DNA from: Paracyclopina nana | Lineage: Eukaryota; Arthropoda; Copepoda; Cyclopoida; Cyclopettidae | Direction: 5' to 3' | DNA length: 64,000 nucleotides | Assembly (NCBI GenBank): GCA_019096065.1 | Contig: JAGUCH010000002.1 | Span: 16,876,501 to 16,940,500 of the forward strand | Shown: piece after piece, positions 10,588 to 22,420 of the stretch | How positions within the stretch are numbered: position 1 is the stretch's first letter | Layout: the number at the start of each line of letters is the position of its first letter | Position numbers and translations under genes: made by a program | Notes under the pieces: generated by a model | What the model was told of the DNA's origin: nothing | Seen by the model: the letters and a program-made list of their open reading frames with translations, nothing else | The model's database searches: none

Positions 10588-11511
10588 ATGTCCACTGATG
10601 CGTTAAAGGCCAGAGGCCGCAGCCTCGAACGCTTCGAAGAGTCGCTCAAGAGGCTCGACCCGCCAGCCTGGATGAAGAAGCCAGCAAGCCACCAATCCGG
10701 ATCCGGATCCGGATCTGCAAGCCTCAGATCCACGACCCCAAACGAATCAAGCAGGCCCAGATACAGTGACTACAAGCGGAGCTGCTCCGCCCAACGCTCC
10801 GCAACCTCGAACTCCTACTGGAGGACCAGCGAGGCCGCTCGCACGCCCTCGAGCCGAGGCCCGAGTCCGGGCCCTGGCTCACGACCTGCCACTGCGGGCG
10901 GACGCTTCCAAAGCTCCTCTTTCAGCCGATGGAGCGCTTCCACACTCTGTAGTGATGGTGGAGGCCAGTTCAGCAGCAACGGCAACAACACGCCCACGGA
11001 CAGCGTGGCCAGTGCCTTCTCCATGCGGAGCAGCCTCCACGGGGTGCTAACGGAGCCCATCACTGCCAGCCATCATTATGGCAACCACAGAACGCTTCCA
11101 CTACACTCGCGACCTTACTTGGGCTGGCGGAGTCAGGACTCGCTGATTGGCGAGGACGACAGAGGCCGGGGGAGGCCCATTATGGCCACACCGGCCGAAA
11201 GGCTGGCCTTTTCCTATCGCCATGGAAGCAGAGCGTATCATCATCGAACTAATCTAAGCCACTCTGATCAACAGCCCTTGTCGAAGAGCCAAGCTTCGGA
11301 GCTGCACGTGCACGAGTCCATCAAGTCTGTGTCCACTGCGATTATGGAGTTTTGCCAGGCTGATGATGTGCCAGCCATGCCACCATTCTTGGCCGCATCC
11401 TCAGTACCCAGTAGCAGCACAAAAGGACGATCGCGAGCCCAAATTGTGTGGCTGGAGAGCAGCTTTGTGTCCGCGGCAGCAGCCCCAGAAACAACCAAGT
11501 CTAAGCTGTAG
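10588..11511 (+). CDS. Serine-rich protein of unknown function, single exon
   Basis: A 307-codon frame from an ATG in an AAAGCATG context. The N-terminus SLERFEESLKRLDPPAWMKK is compact and charged. Residues 35-150 are rich in serine, arginine and proline with few order-promoting residues and look disordered. Residues 170-300 include WRSQDSLIG, TPAERLAFSYRHGSRAY, SIKSVSTAIMEFCQADDV and IVWLESSF. No known domain is recognised. Reality of the gene is supported by length, start context and the fact that its C-terminal part was duplicated downstream with the frame kept. Upstream exons cannot be excluded. A CATAAAAG at 10504 may be a weak TATA element. Confidence 0.65.
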   Translation: MSTDALKARGRSLERFEESLKRLDPPAWMKKPASHQSGSGSGSASLRSTTPNESSRPRYSDYKRSCSAQRSATSNSYWRTSEAARTPSSRGPSPGPGSRPATAGGRFQSSSFSRWSASTLCSDGGGQFSSNGNNTPTDSVASAFSMRSSLHGVLTEPITASHHYGNHRTLPLHSRPYLGWRSQDSLIGEDDRGRGRPIMATPAERLAFSYRHGSRAYHHRTNLSHSDQQPLSKSQASELHVHESIKSVSTAIMEFCQADDVPAMPPFLAASSVPSSSTKGRSRAQIVWLESSFVSAAAAPETTKSKL

Positions 11512-11540
11512 CAGAACAAGAAGCGTAATGTGATGTTCAT

Positions 11541-12450
11541 CTAGCACACTTTCTACCCTGGATGATAGGCTGGCCTCTTCCCATCACCGCAGCTTAATAT
11601 CACCATCAAGCTAATTTAGGCCACTTTAATCCCCAGCCCTTAACAAAGGATTGTGTCTGCTGCAGTAACCCCAGAAACTAACAAATTTCTAAGGGCCTAA
11701 AGTGATGTTCATCTAAATTACGTAATTTTTGATTTGCTTGACCAGGGCCAGTTGGCAGCTCATGCATTGCTAAGGATTCACTACTTCCCAATTATTACAG
11801 CTTAGTATCAAAGGAGCTGCAGAATAAGAGGCCTAATGTGATGATCATCTAATGTGCTTTCCTCTGCGGAAAGGCTGGCCTTTTCCTATTGCCATGAAAG
11901 TAGAGTGTGCCGTCATCATCGAACTAATTTAAGCCACTCTAATCAACAGCCCTTATCGAAGAGCCAAGCTTCAGAGCTGCTTGTGCTCAAGTCCATCAAG
12001 TCTGTGTCGACTGCGATTATGGAGTTTTGTCAGGCTGATGATGTTCCAGCCCTGCCCCTATTCATGGCCTCATCCTCGATACCTAGAAGCAGCTCAAAAG
12101 GACAATTGAGAGCCCCAATTGTGTGGCTGGAGACCCAAGTCTAAGTTGTAGCAGAATAAGAGGCCTAATGTGATGTTCATCTGGCACACTTTCTACCCTG
12201 GATGAAAGGCTGGCCTTTCCCTATCACCGCAGCTTAATATCACCATCAAGCTAATTTAGGCCACTTTAATCCCCAGCCCTTAACAAAGCATTGTGTCTGC
12301 TGCAGTAACCCCAGAAACTAACAAATATCTTAGGGCCTAAAGTGATGTTCATCTAAATTACGTAATTTTTTATTTGCTTGACCAGGGCCAGTTGGCAGCA
12401 CATGCACTGCTAAGGATTCACTACTTCCCAATTATTACAGCTTAGTATAT
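11541..12450 (+). repeat. Tandem duplication, 640-bp period, of the serine-rich gene's 3' end
   Basis: Sequence from 11541 (CTAGCACACTTTCTACCCTG) reappears at 12181 at an offset of exactly 640 bp, and the match continues to about 12450. Each unit also holds a more decayed version of the coding 3' end, so up to four generations of the same segment are lined up. Confidence 0.8.
11854..12144 (+). pseudogene. Partial duplicate of the serine-rich gene's C-terminus
   Basis: Open for 96 codons and parallel to residues ~205-300 of the upstream gene: ERLAFSY, RTNLSHSNQQPLSKSQASEL, KSIKSVSTAIMEFCQADDVP and IVWLE are kept. It lacks the N-terminal two thirds and has its own early stop after IVWLETQV. 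It could only be expressed by read-through or as an alternative 3' exon; more likely a fragment. Confidence 0.7.
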
Positions 12451-12855
12451 GTAATACGTGTTTGATATAACTTTCTCATGGTAATTAATACCAACACTCA
12501 TGAGAAATGATGCTACCAATCATCTATTGAGTTAAACTGTTACAAAACTTGATACATGATAAGCCTAGCTACCATTACCTATATTGACATCAACGAGTTT
12601 ATTTTAGGAGCCTTGTTGTGTGATAAACTTACGCGCGTGATTTATCTAAGAGATGCTAAATAAATGGAGTTTATAGCCACTACAATCATTTGTGTATTTG
12701 TCAATCATCACATCAATAATCCAGGGAAGGGCAAATTGAGCCAGGCAGGGTAATTTTACTTAGAATCCAGCTCAATTTCTAAATTGTGCTGGGGCAAAAG
12801 CACACCTAGGTTAAACCATGAATTGTACAGCAAATTATGCTCTATACGTCAATTT
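12451..12855. other. AT-rich 3' flank of Lim3
   Basis: Likely 3' untranslated and intergenic sequence of the minus-strand Lim3 gene. TTTATT at about 12597 reads AATAAA on the minus strand, some 255 bp after the stop codon. Nothing else seen. Confidence 0.4.
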
Positions 12856-15800
12856 TCATTCATAAGGGATGTGAACCCCCGGGGGTCCACCAGACCCGCT
12901 TGGTTCCATGCCTGATCCTTCGCCTATCCACGATTCGGGACTTGGAGGATAGTCACCAGCACCAGCAGCCTCTGGATGTTGATACGGATCAGTGTCATCT
13001 AGAAATAAACATATTAGAATCATAACAATAACATTGATGTAGGGCGATCCCAGCGGCCGTTTAGGGCAATAAGCTAAAGGCGTAAAGTTGCTGGATTCGC
13101 AGCGCCATCTAGCCAGGAAACTTTAGCAAGTACATTTGACATGGCTGCACTACATAGGCGATCACAAATGGGCTATTTTTTGGCTTTTGGTGCACTAATT
13201 CCAAAAACGTAATAAATATGACATAATCTACGGATAAAATGGCACCCTTTCAAGCCATAAAACCATATTAACCTAATTTTTCTAGCCTGGCTCCGCTGAT
13301 CAGCCAATCAAATTGCCGCTCGTGATCACGTGACAAGTTTCGCGCACGGCAGTTTTTCCAAATATGCTTGCCCAAAAAGCACCATCTAGCGAAAAAGTTA
13401 GTCAATCTAATGGCTTATAGCTGGGATTTTCAGCTGACACTTCTGGAGAAAAAAACTGAGTTGCAGCGTTTTTGCAACTTGAGTGATAGTTTGAAAAGAA
13501 AACCATGCAAATTAGTATCATGAAACTTTTAGAAGACTAGTGTCACAACAGTAACATAACAATAACAAACGCAAGTAGCACGCCTAGCGGACGGAAAGTT
13601 GAAACATTTGGGATTAGGGAGTAGTCGATTCAAAATTCAGTGCTACAAGATCCCTTGATGTGCGCGTGCAGTGAATTTTGGATCGCTTACATCATCTAAC
13701 AAGAAAAGGATAAAAAAGGACCGATCTTAGGGCAATTTTTGTGTGCATTAGCTATTTTTTTAGTTTCGTGTTGGCTACAAGTTTTCTAAACTGTTAGAAA
13801 TCATCAAGATCAATGGAGCAAGTTTTTTGGCACGCCAATTGAGAAGTCTGCAGATTATTTTGATTCTTGTTTTTATATTTCAGCCTAAAAAAAGTAGTAC
13901 GGTTGTGTAAACCATGAACCCTGAAATCCCAAGTATTTCTTCAGTAATGTCACTTGATGGCGCATCATTGTTATGATACTTTTGTCTATGGCGCAATGAT
14001 TTTATAAGTGCTTTTAAATCTATAGTAACCATGAGATTATGATATTACAATGTTGGATTCCTGATGCTAAAAAACTTAAGTAATTACTCGCCCTTTAAAA
14101 AAAGTGGCTTGACTCGTGGAAATGAAACTTGATCTTGATCTTTACTCCCAAGTATTTCTTCAAAATGTCGGTAGATGGTATATCTTTGTTATGACACTGC
14201 CCTCTATACGCAGGGTAATGAAAAATATATCGATTTTCGGAACATTTGCTAACACATGCTTAGAAACCTCTCGAGTTGCTTTCTCGCCGCTATTTGCGCA
14301 CCGCATTCCTGTCTGAAGCTTACCAAGATATAAAACAATTTTTGTCTGTTCCCACTAACATCATTAACGGCTTTCCATTTTTAGAAAAGTAAAGATATTC
14401 ATATTCGAGAATTTTCCATATTTTTATGTTGTGTAGGAAAAACGTACAATTATTATGTAAAATATGCAAATTCTTGAAAGTTGGAGCTAAAAAATGTTTC
14501 TTGCTCTCTAAGCCATTTATCAAAACCGTTTTTTGAAATATTTATCCATTATCTTTTAAGGTTGGCACAATTCCTATAGTGGCTGATAAAATTGAACTTG
14601 CAAATTTAGCTTTGCACAAACGAAAAATTCCCAGCCCTGGACTTCTAAGTTGAAATTGTTTCATAGAAGATTTAAAGGAAGCTTTTATCCAACCTACGCT
14701 TAGATTAGCCTCGATGATATTTGCACAAATTGGAATTTGCTTTGTGTAATCAAATTATTTACGAATGAAAGTTGCTGCAATCATCTTGGCTGCAATCATA
14801 TTAGGCAGCAAAGCAAAGCAAAGTAACTTTGTTGGCTCATTTCTCATAAACTTTTAAACCGATTGGTGCCATATTGCATGGGATTCATAAGAGTTGCCGT
14901 ATATTTGCTCAATTTAAAATCTGAGCAGCACCCAATTTTCCTTTGATAGGCTCAGCTTTGCTTTGCCGCTACAAAGCCATCTTTTTGTTGCCTCCTCGGA
15001 ATTGAGCTAAATAAAGCATGAAAAATTTTGAGGCAAATCTGATGAATCTCACCGATATTGATTCGGATCAGTTGAGAAGCAGCTGAGAAATGAGCAATCA
15101 ATGTTACCTTGCTTTTTCTTAAGCTTAGCTGCCTTATTTACTATTTATGCGCATGTACTATGTTTTTAAAAAAGCCAAAAAAAATGTCGTATGGCAACAG
15201 AGTTTTGCATTTAGACCACTTAAGAAATGCCTCTTAACTAGTTGAACCAAGGAACGAGTAGACAAAGCTAAGGCAAAATTAGGAAAAACTTTCAATTCAT
15301 CAGCTGGATCTTTGCAGCAATAAACCTGCAATCGGTTAAGTTGGTTCTTATTAATTCATGTAATGCATGCACAGTGGCTCAAAATGCCTTCTGGACGCGC
15401 ACGGGAAAAAAACTCGCGAAATCGTAGGAGTCAATTTTCATAGGGCCGTAAGCTAAAAACTAACATTCTGGGCTCCCAAGTCCGCAAATTTCCGCAGGCA
15501 ATTTTGATGAATAATCATTAAATGGGGTCTTATTGACCTCGCAGCCATAAAAGAAAAATTCAATTCGATTCCAATCAAAAGTTATGGATGCCAAAAAAAT
15601 GGCAAAAAATGGCTATTCTACCATTTTCTTGCTGAACACTTTTTCAAGGAAAGTTTGATTTCGTAGTCAAATTTGAATATGTATCTGTCAATTCAAACCA
15701 TTTTTGGCTCTTTTCTTTGCCTAGAAGTCAACCCAATTATAATTTGAAAATTGGTGGTTAAATGAGAATTCGGGCGATTTGGCGGATTTTCTCGTGCGCG

Positions 15801-18800
15801 TGAAAATGGCTTTTTGACCCACTGTGGCATGGTAATTTTTGCAACCAAAGTAGCTTCAAAATTCCAATTTTTCGTCCCCATGTGAAAATGGTAAAGTGCT
15901 TTCACTTTTTCAGATGGATAGCAGCCATCCATTTAGCACGTTTTGCACTGAAGAAGACCATGAATGGCAATGTTAGTGGGAACCATGTAAAAAGGGAGAG
16001 TGTCACTGCAATTGATCCCCGAAAACAGACAACATCTTTACGTAATTCAATAGAGAGAACCCAGAACAGACGGTGGCATTAATTGCAGCAGTAGCTGCGC
16101 TACGCGGCTGCCATCTGTTGGGAGTTTTGACTTCGTGACTCATGGGATCGATAAAGAGCTCTATACTGCAGGTGAATTGTTCACCACATGCCGGGAGTTT
16201 CTTAGAATGCGTGCATCACTTACGGGGAACCATGTAGCCACTCGGATTATTGGGGAACCGTTGAAGTAGCTCAGATCCTGGTGGTATATGATGGGGGGGC
16301 AGGGGGGGCACAGGGGGCACCTGCCCCACTGAGGAAGAAGGGGGGTACGAGCCCAAGTCCTGACCTGGCTCGATCAAGAGGTTGCTGTTGAAGCTGTCAT
16401 TGCTGTCCACTGTACCTGCAACAAGCAGGAAATGAGGATTCCTGAGCTTTTCCAAAGATTCATGCATTAGGCTGGGAGAGAAAGCAGTGCGAATTTATGG
16501 GGCTTTTGGATCGACTCTCACGCAACAATTAGGTAGCTAAGCAAAGCAAAGCTAAGCTGCTTTGTTGGCTCGTTGCTCAGTAACGTCTGCTTTGATTGGT
16601 ACCAAAGACGGCGGGATTCATAAGAGTTACCTAATAATTGTTGATGTCAAATCCGAGGCTCCTTTATGGTGCCCTATTTTCTTTCATGTAGCTCAGCTTG
16701 GCTTTGCTTAATTCTGATCTTTTGATTGCTGCCTTGGATTTGGACATAATAATGCTTAAACAATTATTAGGCACCTCTGACGAATCCCACCAATTTGGGT
16801 TCCAATCAGTTGAGAAGTTGCTGAGAAATGCGCAATCAAAAGGAGGATCCAGCAACATTAGGCAGCTAAGCTTAAGAAAAAGCAAGTTAACTTAGATTGC
16901 GTATTTCTCAGCTACTTTTTAACTGATTTGAACCAAAATTGGTCGGATTTGTCAGAGTTGCCTTACAATTGTTCATGCATAATTCTAATAATAATAATAA
17001 AAGATTGGTTTTAAGCAAAGCAAAGCTGAGTTAAGCGAAAGTAAATTGGGTACCCCACTTGGCAGCCTCGAATATGCACCATATTTTATATTAACAATTA
17101 TTATGTAACTCTCATCAATCCCTCCAATTTCAGTTCCAGTCAGTTGAGAAGTTGCTGAGAAATGTGCAATCAAAGTTACCTTGCTTCTGCTTAAGCTTAG
17201 CTGCGTAAAGTTGTTAGATCTCCCTAAAATTATGAAAAGCTACATTCAATAGTAGTAGGAAGATCTCACAATATTTAAGCAGCCAAACATAAGTAACATT
17301 AGTAACTTTTTTCTCAGCAACTTCTCGATTGAATGGAGCCGACATTGGTGGGATTCATCCGAGCTACCTATTAATTGTTGATGTTTAATTCAGTCCAATT
17401 CCGAGGCGGCAATCAAAAGATCGGTTTCAAGCTAAGCAAAGCTGAGCTTAGTGAATGAAAATAAGTCACCACTTCGCAGCCTCGGATTTGCACAAAGCTA
17501 TTATGAGGCAACTCTCATGAATCCCACCGACTTTGGTACCAATCCGTGCAGACATCACTGAGTGACGAGCCAACAAAGCTACTTTGCTTTGCTTTACATC
17601 GCTGCCTAATTGAAGAGCTTGCGAACGAGCTCTTGTTTTTAAAACTCACATTGGTTGTAATCCAGCTCCAACTCGGAATCCGACTCTCCTCTCTGCTTGT
17701 CACCACCAGGAGTTCCACTCGATCTGGTTGGGGACGAGGATGGCTTGAGGCCACGGAAATATTGGCCCCAACGAGTGCGGCCGGCGTCCTTTTTCAGCCG
17801 TTTCTCCTTAGCTCTGCGATTTTGAAACCACACTTGCACCACTCTCATGTCAAGTCCGGTATCTTGGGCTAGCTGCTCCCTTACATGCCTGGCTGGCTTT
17901 GGGGAATTTTTGTAGGCCTCCTTCAACACTTCCATTTGGCGAGCAGTTATTGTCGTGCGAGGACGTTTGTTCCCATCCACTCCGTCTGAGAAATAAAAGT
18001 GGATATAAATTGAAAATCACCCTGGCTTTTATGTGGTGTTCATCTACATCATCTTGAGGATATTTTAGGGGCTCAAAGTTGCATTATTTGTTCACACATT
18101 GACCTGCCAACACCCAAAAAAATATTTCTGAAACCCAACCAGAAATTTCATTCCGCAATATGAGATCAACTCGGCCACAAAAAATATGTGACTGATTTGA
18201 GGGACTTTTGGGAGTCACAACTTAACCACAAAGTTGTGCTACTCAACAAAAATTTTGCATTCCACAAATATGTGGAATAATTGTAGCATTGAAGGTTACA
18301 CAATTTTGTGTAACACAAGGTTGGGCAAATTCTGAGTCACACAATTTGACAACAAATTGAACACAACTCTTTTTTTAATTAGAAGTCGAGTTCCACAAAC
18401 AAATGCCATTTCGTCACGGATTTCAGCCTCAAAATGCCCGATTTGAGTTACTCTTAAGTAAGTCTCAAAAGCACCAGTGAAGCTTGGGGAAAAATCCAAG
18501 AATTTAGTAGTCTAGCTTAGCAAATTATTAAGAGATGGCTCTGCTATCAAATCCATATTATCTAAAAGTAATTATGTTAACAACTTTGCTATGATTAGAG
18601 AGTTTCAAAAACATTGCTAATAGCTTTAAGTCCAAACTAAATTAGTATTGAAGCAAAAATAATTTTTTTTCAAAATTATTATGGAACTATGAAATATTTA
18701 AACCAAATCAATAAGCCAGTAAGTTAGATAAGTATGTAGACTAAAAATATTTTCCATCTGCCAAGTCCTACAATTGATGGACACTTGCACATCTTGTCTG

Positions 18801-21444
18801 ATGTGGGAAAGACTTGCAAAGTCCGCCATCTATTGGCAGAAAGTCTAATTTTATAGATGAATGATACTCTCATTCCTTTTTCTAAATAGATAATGTTTCA
18901 AAAAATGAACTGACAAGTTAGTCACAAATTCTAACCAATACTATCTGAATTTTGATTACATATTGTGCCAGAATTGTAAATTGTAACAGAGCCACAATGT
19001 GGATGGTTTATTCAAGAATTGTGACAGCCTCTTTAGACTTATCAAAACTGAGTTCCACAAAAATCTGTAATTCGTCACGGGTTTTCGCCCCAATTTGCCA
19101 AAATTGAGGGATCTCTGAGTTACCCATAAGTCCCACAGAAGCTCCTCAAAATTTTCAAAAATTTCTGGTTGGGAAGCTTATGTTCTTAGGGTTCATTTGG
19201 TTGTATTCTTAAAAATCCCAGCCTATAACATAGATTTTCAAAGTTGTCTAGATCCTACAGTTTTTTGAATTTTGGGATTATTAATATCAATGATCCACTC
19301 TGAAAACAGTAGATCAAACTTTTTTTAATTCATAAGCAAGTCTGTGAAATGCACTCAAATTGAGATATACAAAGCTTATTTATCAATATTAATCAAATTA
19401 GTAGTAATCATGTTTTAGCATGGCTGTTCCTCCATTTCTGTTGATCCTAGCCATTTTACTATGAGATAACAAAAGTTTTATTTCCAAATTTAAGTGGGGG
19501 TCATTGAAGCAAATTAGCCCTGAAAAATGAACCGTTTTTGCGCAGAAACGTTTTTAAGAATGTTATGTTATTGAAAGCGATAAGCCAGGATTTTTATATT
19601 ACTGCATAAATAAGTCCTTGGCAATCACACTTTATCAGAAAAAAAATAATTCTTGGGTGTTACTTCACAAAGAAGAGGCCAAAATCAGGATTTGATCCTC
19701 AGCTGAATTACGTAAATACAGCTAATAGAAGTTAGCTTCATAAAAAGCTGTCCTTGCTATCTTTAGAAAGCCATGATATGGCTTAAAAGTGTCAAAAAAA
19801 TACATAGGCCAAAATTCTCAAAAGTAATTTTACTCTATCATTTCAATTGTTTCAAAGCTGAATTTCCATAGTAGGAGAACTTTAGATTGACTCACCTTTG
19901 GACTTGGATGTTTCATAGTCGAACTTGCAGAGTAGTTTTTTGTCTTCCATCAAGTAGAATTCGTCTCCTGTGTCCAATTTCCGCCCACAGATTATGCATG
20001 CAAAGCAATCCAAATGGTACACATTGTCCTGAGCCCTTCTCACAATATCAGAAGGTGGAATATGAGAGCTGCAAGAGCCACACTTTGGCCCGAATTTCCT
20101 ATAATTCATGTTAATTCAGCAGAGTTCCAAAAAATATCTAAGAGTGCACAAACCTGAAAAAGTCCTCTTTGCAAAAGACCTCATTTTCCCTCACGAAGCA
20201 CTTGTCTTTGAGTGACTCGTTGCAGTGGGCACATTTGAGGCACTTTGAGTGCCAATTGTTGTCCAAGACCTTGAGGATGTACCGGTCAAGAATGAAGAGT
20301 CCGCAACCGGTGCACTTTGGGAGACTCGCTACAAAAACAATACACAATTTTCCTTCTAAAACTGCATATAGATGTCCATGGCTGATATTAGGGTCCTTGG
20401 ATAATTTGAGCGTTACAGTTGGTGAAATTGATGCTTTATCTTTTATTATTTGTTATTGAATTAGATGAATCCCACAACAATAAGGCAGCTAAGCAAAGCA
20501 AAGTAACTTTGCTGGCTCATTTCTCATTAACTTTTATGCTGATTGGTACCATATTTCATGGGATTCATAAGAGTTGCGGCATAATTGCTCATGTTAAAAT
20601 CCGAGTGGTAACCAATTTTCCTTTGCTTGGCTCAGCTTTGCTCTGCTGATACAAAGCCATCTTTTTATTGCCTCCTCGGAATTGAGCTAAAAAAAGCATG
20701 AACAATTTTGAGGCAACTCTGACAAATCTCACAGATTTTAATTCCGATCAGTTGAGAAGCTGCTGAGAAATGAGCAATCAATGTTTCCTTGCTTTTGCTT
20801 TAATATACTAAGCTTTGCTGCCTTATATGCCATTCATGTGCATGTACTATGTTTTTAAAAAAGCAAAAAAATTGTCATACGTCAAATGAGTTTTGCAATT
20901 AGACCACTTTAGAAATGCCTCTCAGCTAGTTGAACCAGGGAGCGAGTAGACAAAGCTAAGGCAAAATTCGGAAAAACTTTCAATGTATCAGCTGGATCTT
21001 TGCAGCAATAACGCTGCAATTGCAAATCTTGGTTCACATTAATTCTTATAATGCATTGCAATACAATCATCACAATGTTAGAACAGAAATCGAAAGAACA
21101 ATTTGAGCGTTTACGTCAAAAGGGGTCTCAAAACTGACCCATTTTCTCCAAAGCTACTCGCATCAGCAGACGTTTACTTTACAGTTTTCTCACAACGCAA
21201 TTTTTCTCCTTTCGTTAAGGCACTCAACCTGCATTATCTCAAGGCGTGTGGGAGTACATGAAGTGGGCATTAGTTAAACCGAAATAAGAGCTTAAAAATC
21301 ACCTCCAAGTGCTTTGTTCTGTGACAAAAGTGACAAGAGGACCTCAGTGGTCTCCGCATGCCCCGGGTCGTCCTCGGGTATGTGGCCATGATGTCCAAGG
21401 TGGTGAGGGTGCAAAACTTGGTGGTGTATGTGATGTTCGTTCAT
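12856..21444 (-). CDS. Lim3: LIM-homeodomain transcription factor Lim3 (Lhx3/4), six exons
   Basis: Exons: 21303-21444, 20154-20328, 19896-20098, 17650-17985, 16224-16415, 12856-12998; the joined frame has 396 codons. A His-rich N-terminus ([20 protein letters not shown]) leads to [20 protein letters not shown]1 (about residues 53-105) and LIM2 (110-168) have the eight zinc ligands each; LIM2 carries [14 protein letters not shown] and [16 protein letters not shown]. The homeodomain (about 180-239) starts [10 protein letters not shown] and ends [15 protein letters not shown], followed by RWGQYFR, the Lhx3/4-specific motif. The C-terminal exons are Pro/Gly-rich. This family specifies motor neuron and interneuron identity with an LDB co-factor in the nucleus. 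I chose the ATG opening the His-rich stretch; alternative first exons are known in this family and cannot be judged here. Introns 1 and 3-5 are packed with transposons. Confidence 0.93.
13012..14208 (+). mobile_element. MITE family C cluster, one copy split by MITE B
   Basis: The left end of a C copy (ATCATAACAATAACATTGAT) starts near 13012, runs to 13069, is interrupted by MITE B, and resumes with AGCTGGGATTTTCAGCTGAC. Two further C right ends follow at about 13925-13990 and 14100-14208. Lies in Lim3 intron 5. Confidence 0.65.
13070..13417 (+). mobile_element. MITE family B copy nested in MITE C
   Basis: Runs from TAAGCTAAAGGCGTAAAG to TAATGGCTTA. The flanks TTAGGGCAA and TAGCTGGGAT are contiguous (with one base differing) in the C copies at 1660 and 23260, which act as empty sites. 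CTCF-like CAGCGCCATCTAGCC is at about 13097. Confidence 0.8.
14800..15135 (+). mobile_element. MITE family E copy with duplicated flank
   Basis: Begins TTAGGCAGCAAAGCAAAGC and ends with the inverted form AAGCTTAGCTGCCTTA; about 335 bp. The next 230 bp (to about 15365, containing GAGTAGACAAAGCTAAGGC) are also shared with the copy at 20477-21060, so the repeated unit is about 570 bp. Confidence 0.65.
15370..15826 (+). mobile_element. Transib-like MITE (family F), 457 bp, TSD GCATG
   Basis: Starts CACAGTGGCTCAAAATGCC and ends GGCTTTTTGACCCACTGTG, so the termini are inverted. The five bases GCATG stand directly on both sides (15365-15369 and 15827-15831), a perfect 5-bp target-site duplication. 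A CACAGTG end with a 5-bp duplication is the pattern of Transib elements. No coding capacity. Lies in Lim3 intron 5. Confidence 0.85.
16527..17600. mobile_element. Cluster of MITE family E copies and fragments
   Basis: At least three overlapping or abutting E-type segments in alternating orientation, recognised by GCTAAGCAAAGCAAAGCTAAGC, ATTGGTACCAAAG-type and GTTGAGAAGTTGCTGAGAAA words. The most complete runs about 16527-16870. The cluster fills Lim3 intron 4, between the homeodomain exon and exon 5. Confidence 0.6.
18136..19174. mobile_element. Longer element with MITE A-type ends
   Basis: About 1.04 kb from CCCAACCAGAAATTTCATT to AAAATTTCTGGTTGGG. The termini match family A but the interior differs. 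It contains a direct repeat of about 130 bp (18340-18480 and 19020-19150, sharing GAGTTCCACAAA and CGTCACGG). No open frame of note. Located in Lim3 intron 3. Confidence 0.65.
19185..19615 (+). repeat. Dispersed repeat H
   Basis: About 430 bp that reappears diverged and inverted at 46975-47395. Shared words include CAAATTGAGATAT, GAACCGTTTT and AAAAATCC. Class unknown. Confidence 0.5.
20477..21060 (+). mobile_element. MITE family E copy with duplicated flank, Lim3 intron 1
   Basis: Begins AATAAGGCAGCTAAGCAAAG; the E part ends near 20828 and is followed by the same 230-bp flank as at 15135-15365. This duplication of about 570 bp within one gene suggests a larger element or a segmental copy. 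Confidence 0.65.
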
Positions 21445-22084
21445 TTCTGGTCGTTGTTCCAATAATTCTGCTTCTTTGTCTGGTGGCTCTCTTCTGATCG
21501 CGGCCAAATCTTCTTCTTCTTCGATGCGTGTAAACGGAGGGTGGAGCCTCCGAGGTCCGTCCTACTTTCATCGATTTTGACTGCGAGCGCACTGTTACCT
21601 AACACCAAAGAGCTGCTTTGAGAGCTGGCACCAAGAAAGAGAGAGAGAGCCAGGCTTGCAGACAAATGGGAAAGCTGAGGGGGAAATGGAGTTGTTGGCC
21701 TCCATTTCCTAAATTAGTTTTTTCCATCTAATCAAGCAACACTAAAATTATACAAATGCTTTGAATGATTAATAAAAAGAGAAGATTTCTTGGGGGGCTT
21801 TTTTTCAGTAAGAAAAGTGGCCTCTCCCCCTCAGCTTTCATTAAAGCCATGTGCTTTTTCTTCTCCTTTCCGTCCTTTTTAAAAATGCTCTTCATCTACT
21901 ACCACGACAAAATCAGTCGTAGATTTAGCAGCCTTAAATCAATGAATGTGAAGTTAAAGCTGTCCTTTTCTGTTGCATGTTTAGGTAATTTGTGACAAGT
22001 TGACATTTTTGTAAGATTGAAATGTGAAAAATAGCTTTTTCTAAAAAAAAAAACTTTGGATCTCTCGAAAACATTTCAAAAAGC

Positions 22085-22420
22085 TGAAAATACCAGAATT
22101 ACAATAGCTTACCTTTTTCTACTGTATAAGGATGAGTCTTGAATAAGTAAAGTTGTACAGCTCAAGCAAGCGAGTCAAACAAGTTGAGCGATGGCTTCTT
22201 TGGCTTGCTAGGGTTGGTTAAATCAAACTTGCTTTGCCTTCAGTTGAGATTTAAGCTACCAGAATTACAACGAGTCTTGATTAAGAAAACTCTTCAGCGA
22301 ATGACTCAGGTAAGATTGTCAAACAAGTTGAGCGCAGGCTCGCTAGGGTTTCTTAAATCAATATTGCTTCGCCATCAACTGAGAGTTCAGCCACCATAAT
22401 TACAATGGTTCACCTTATCC
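22085..22420 (+). repeat. Two-copy tandem repeat, about 140-150 bp
   Basis: Words AAACAAGTTGAGCG, GCTAGGGTT, TTAAATCAA and CCAGAATTACAA occur twice in the same order. Diverged, non-coding, between Lim3 and the third chitin-binding gene. Confidence 0.45.
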
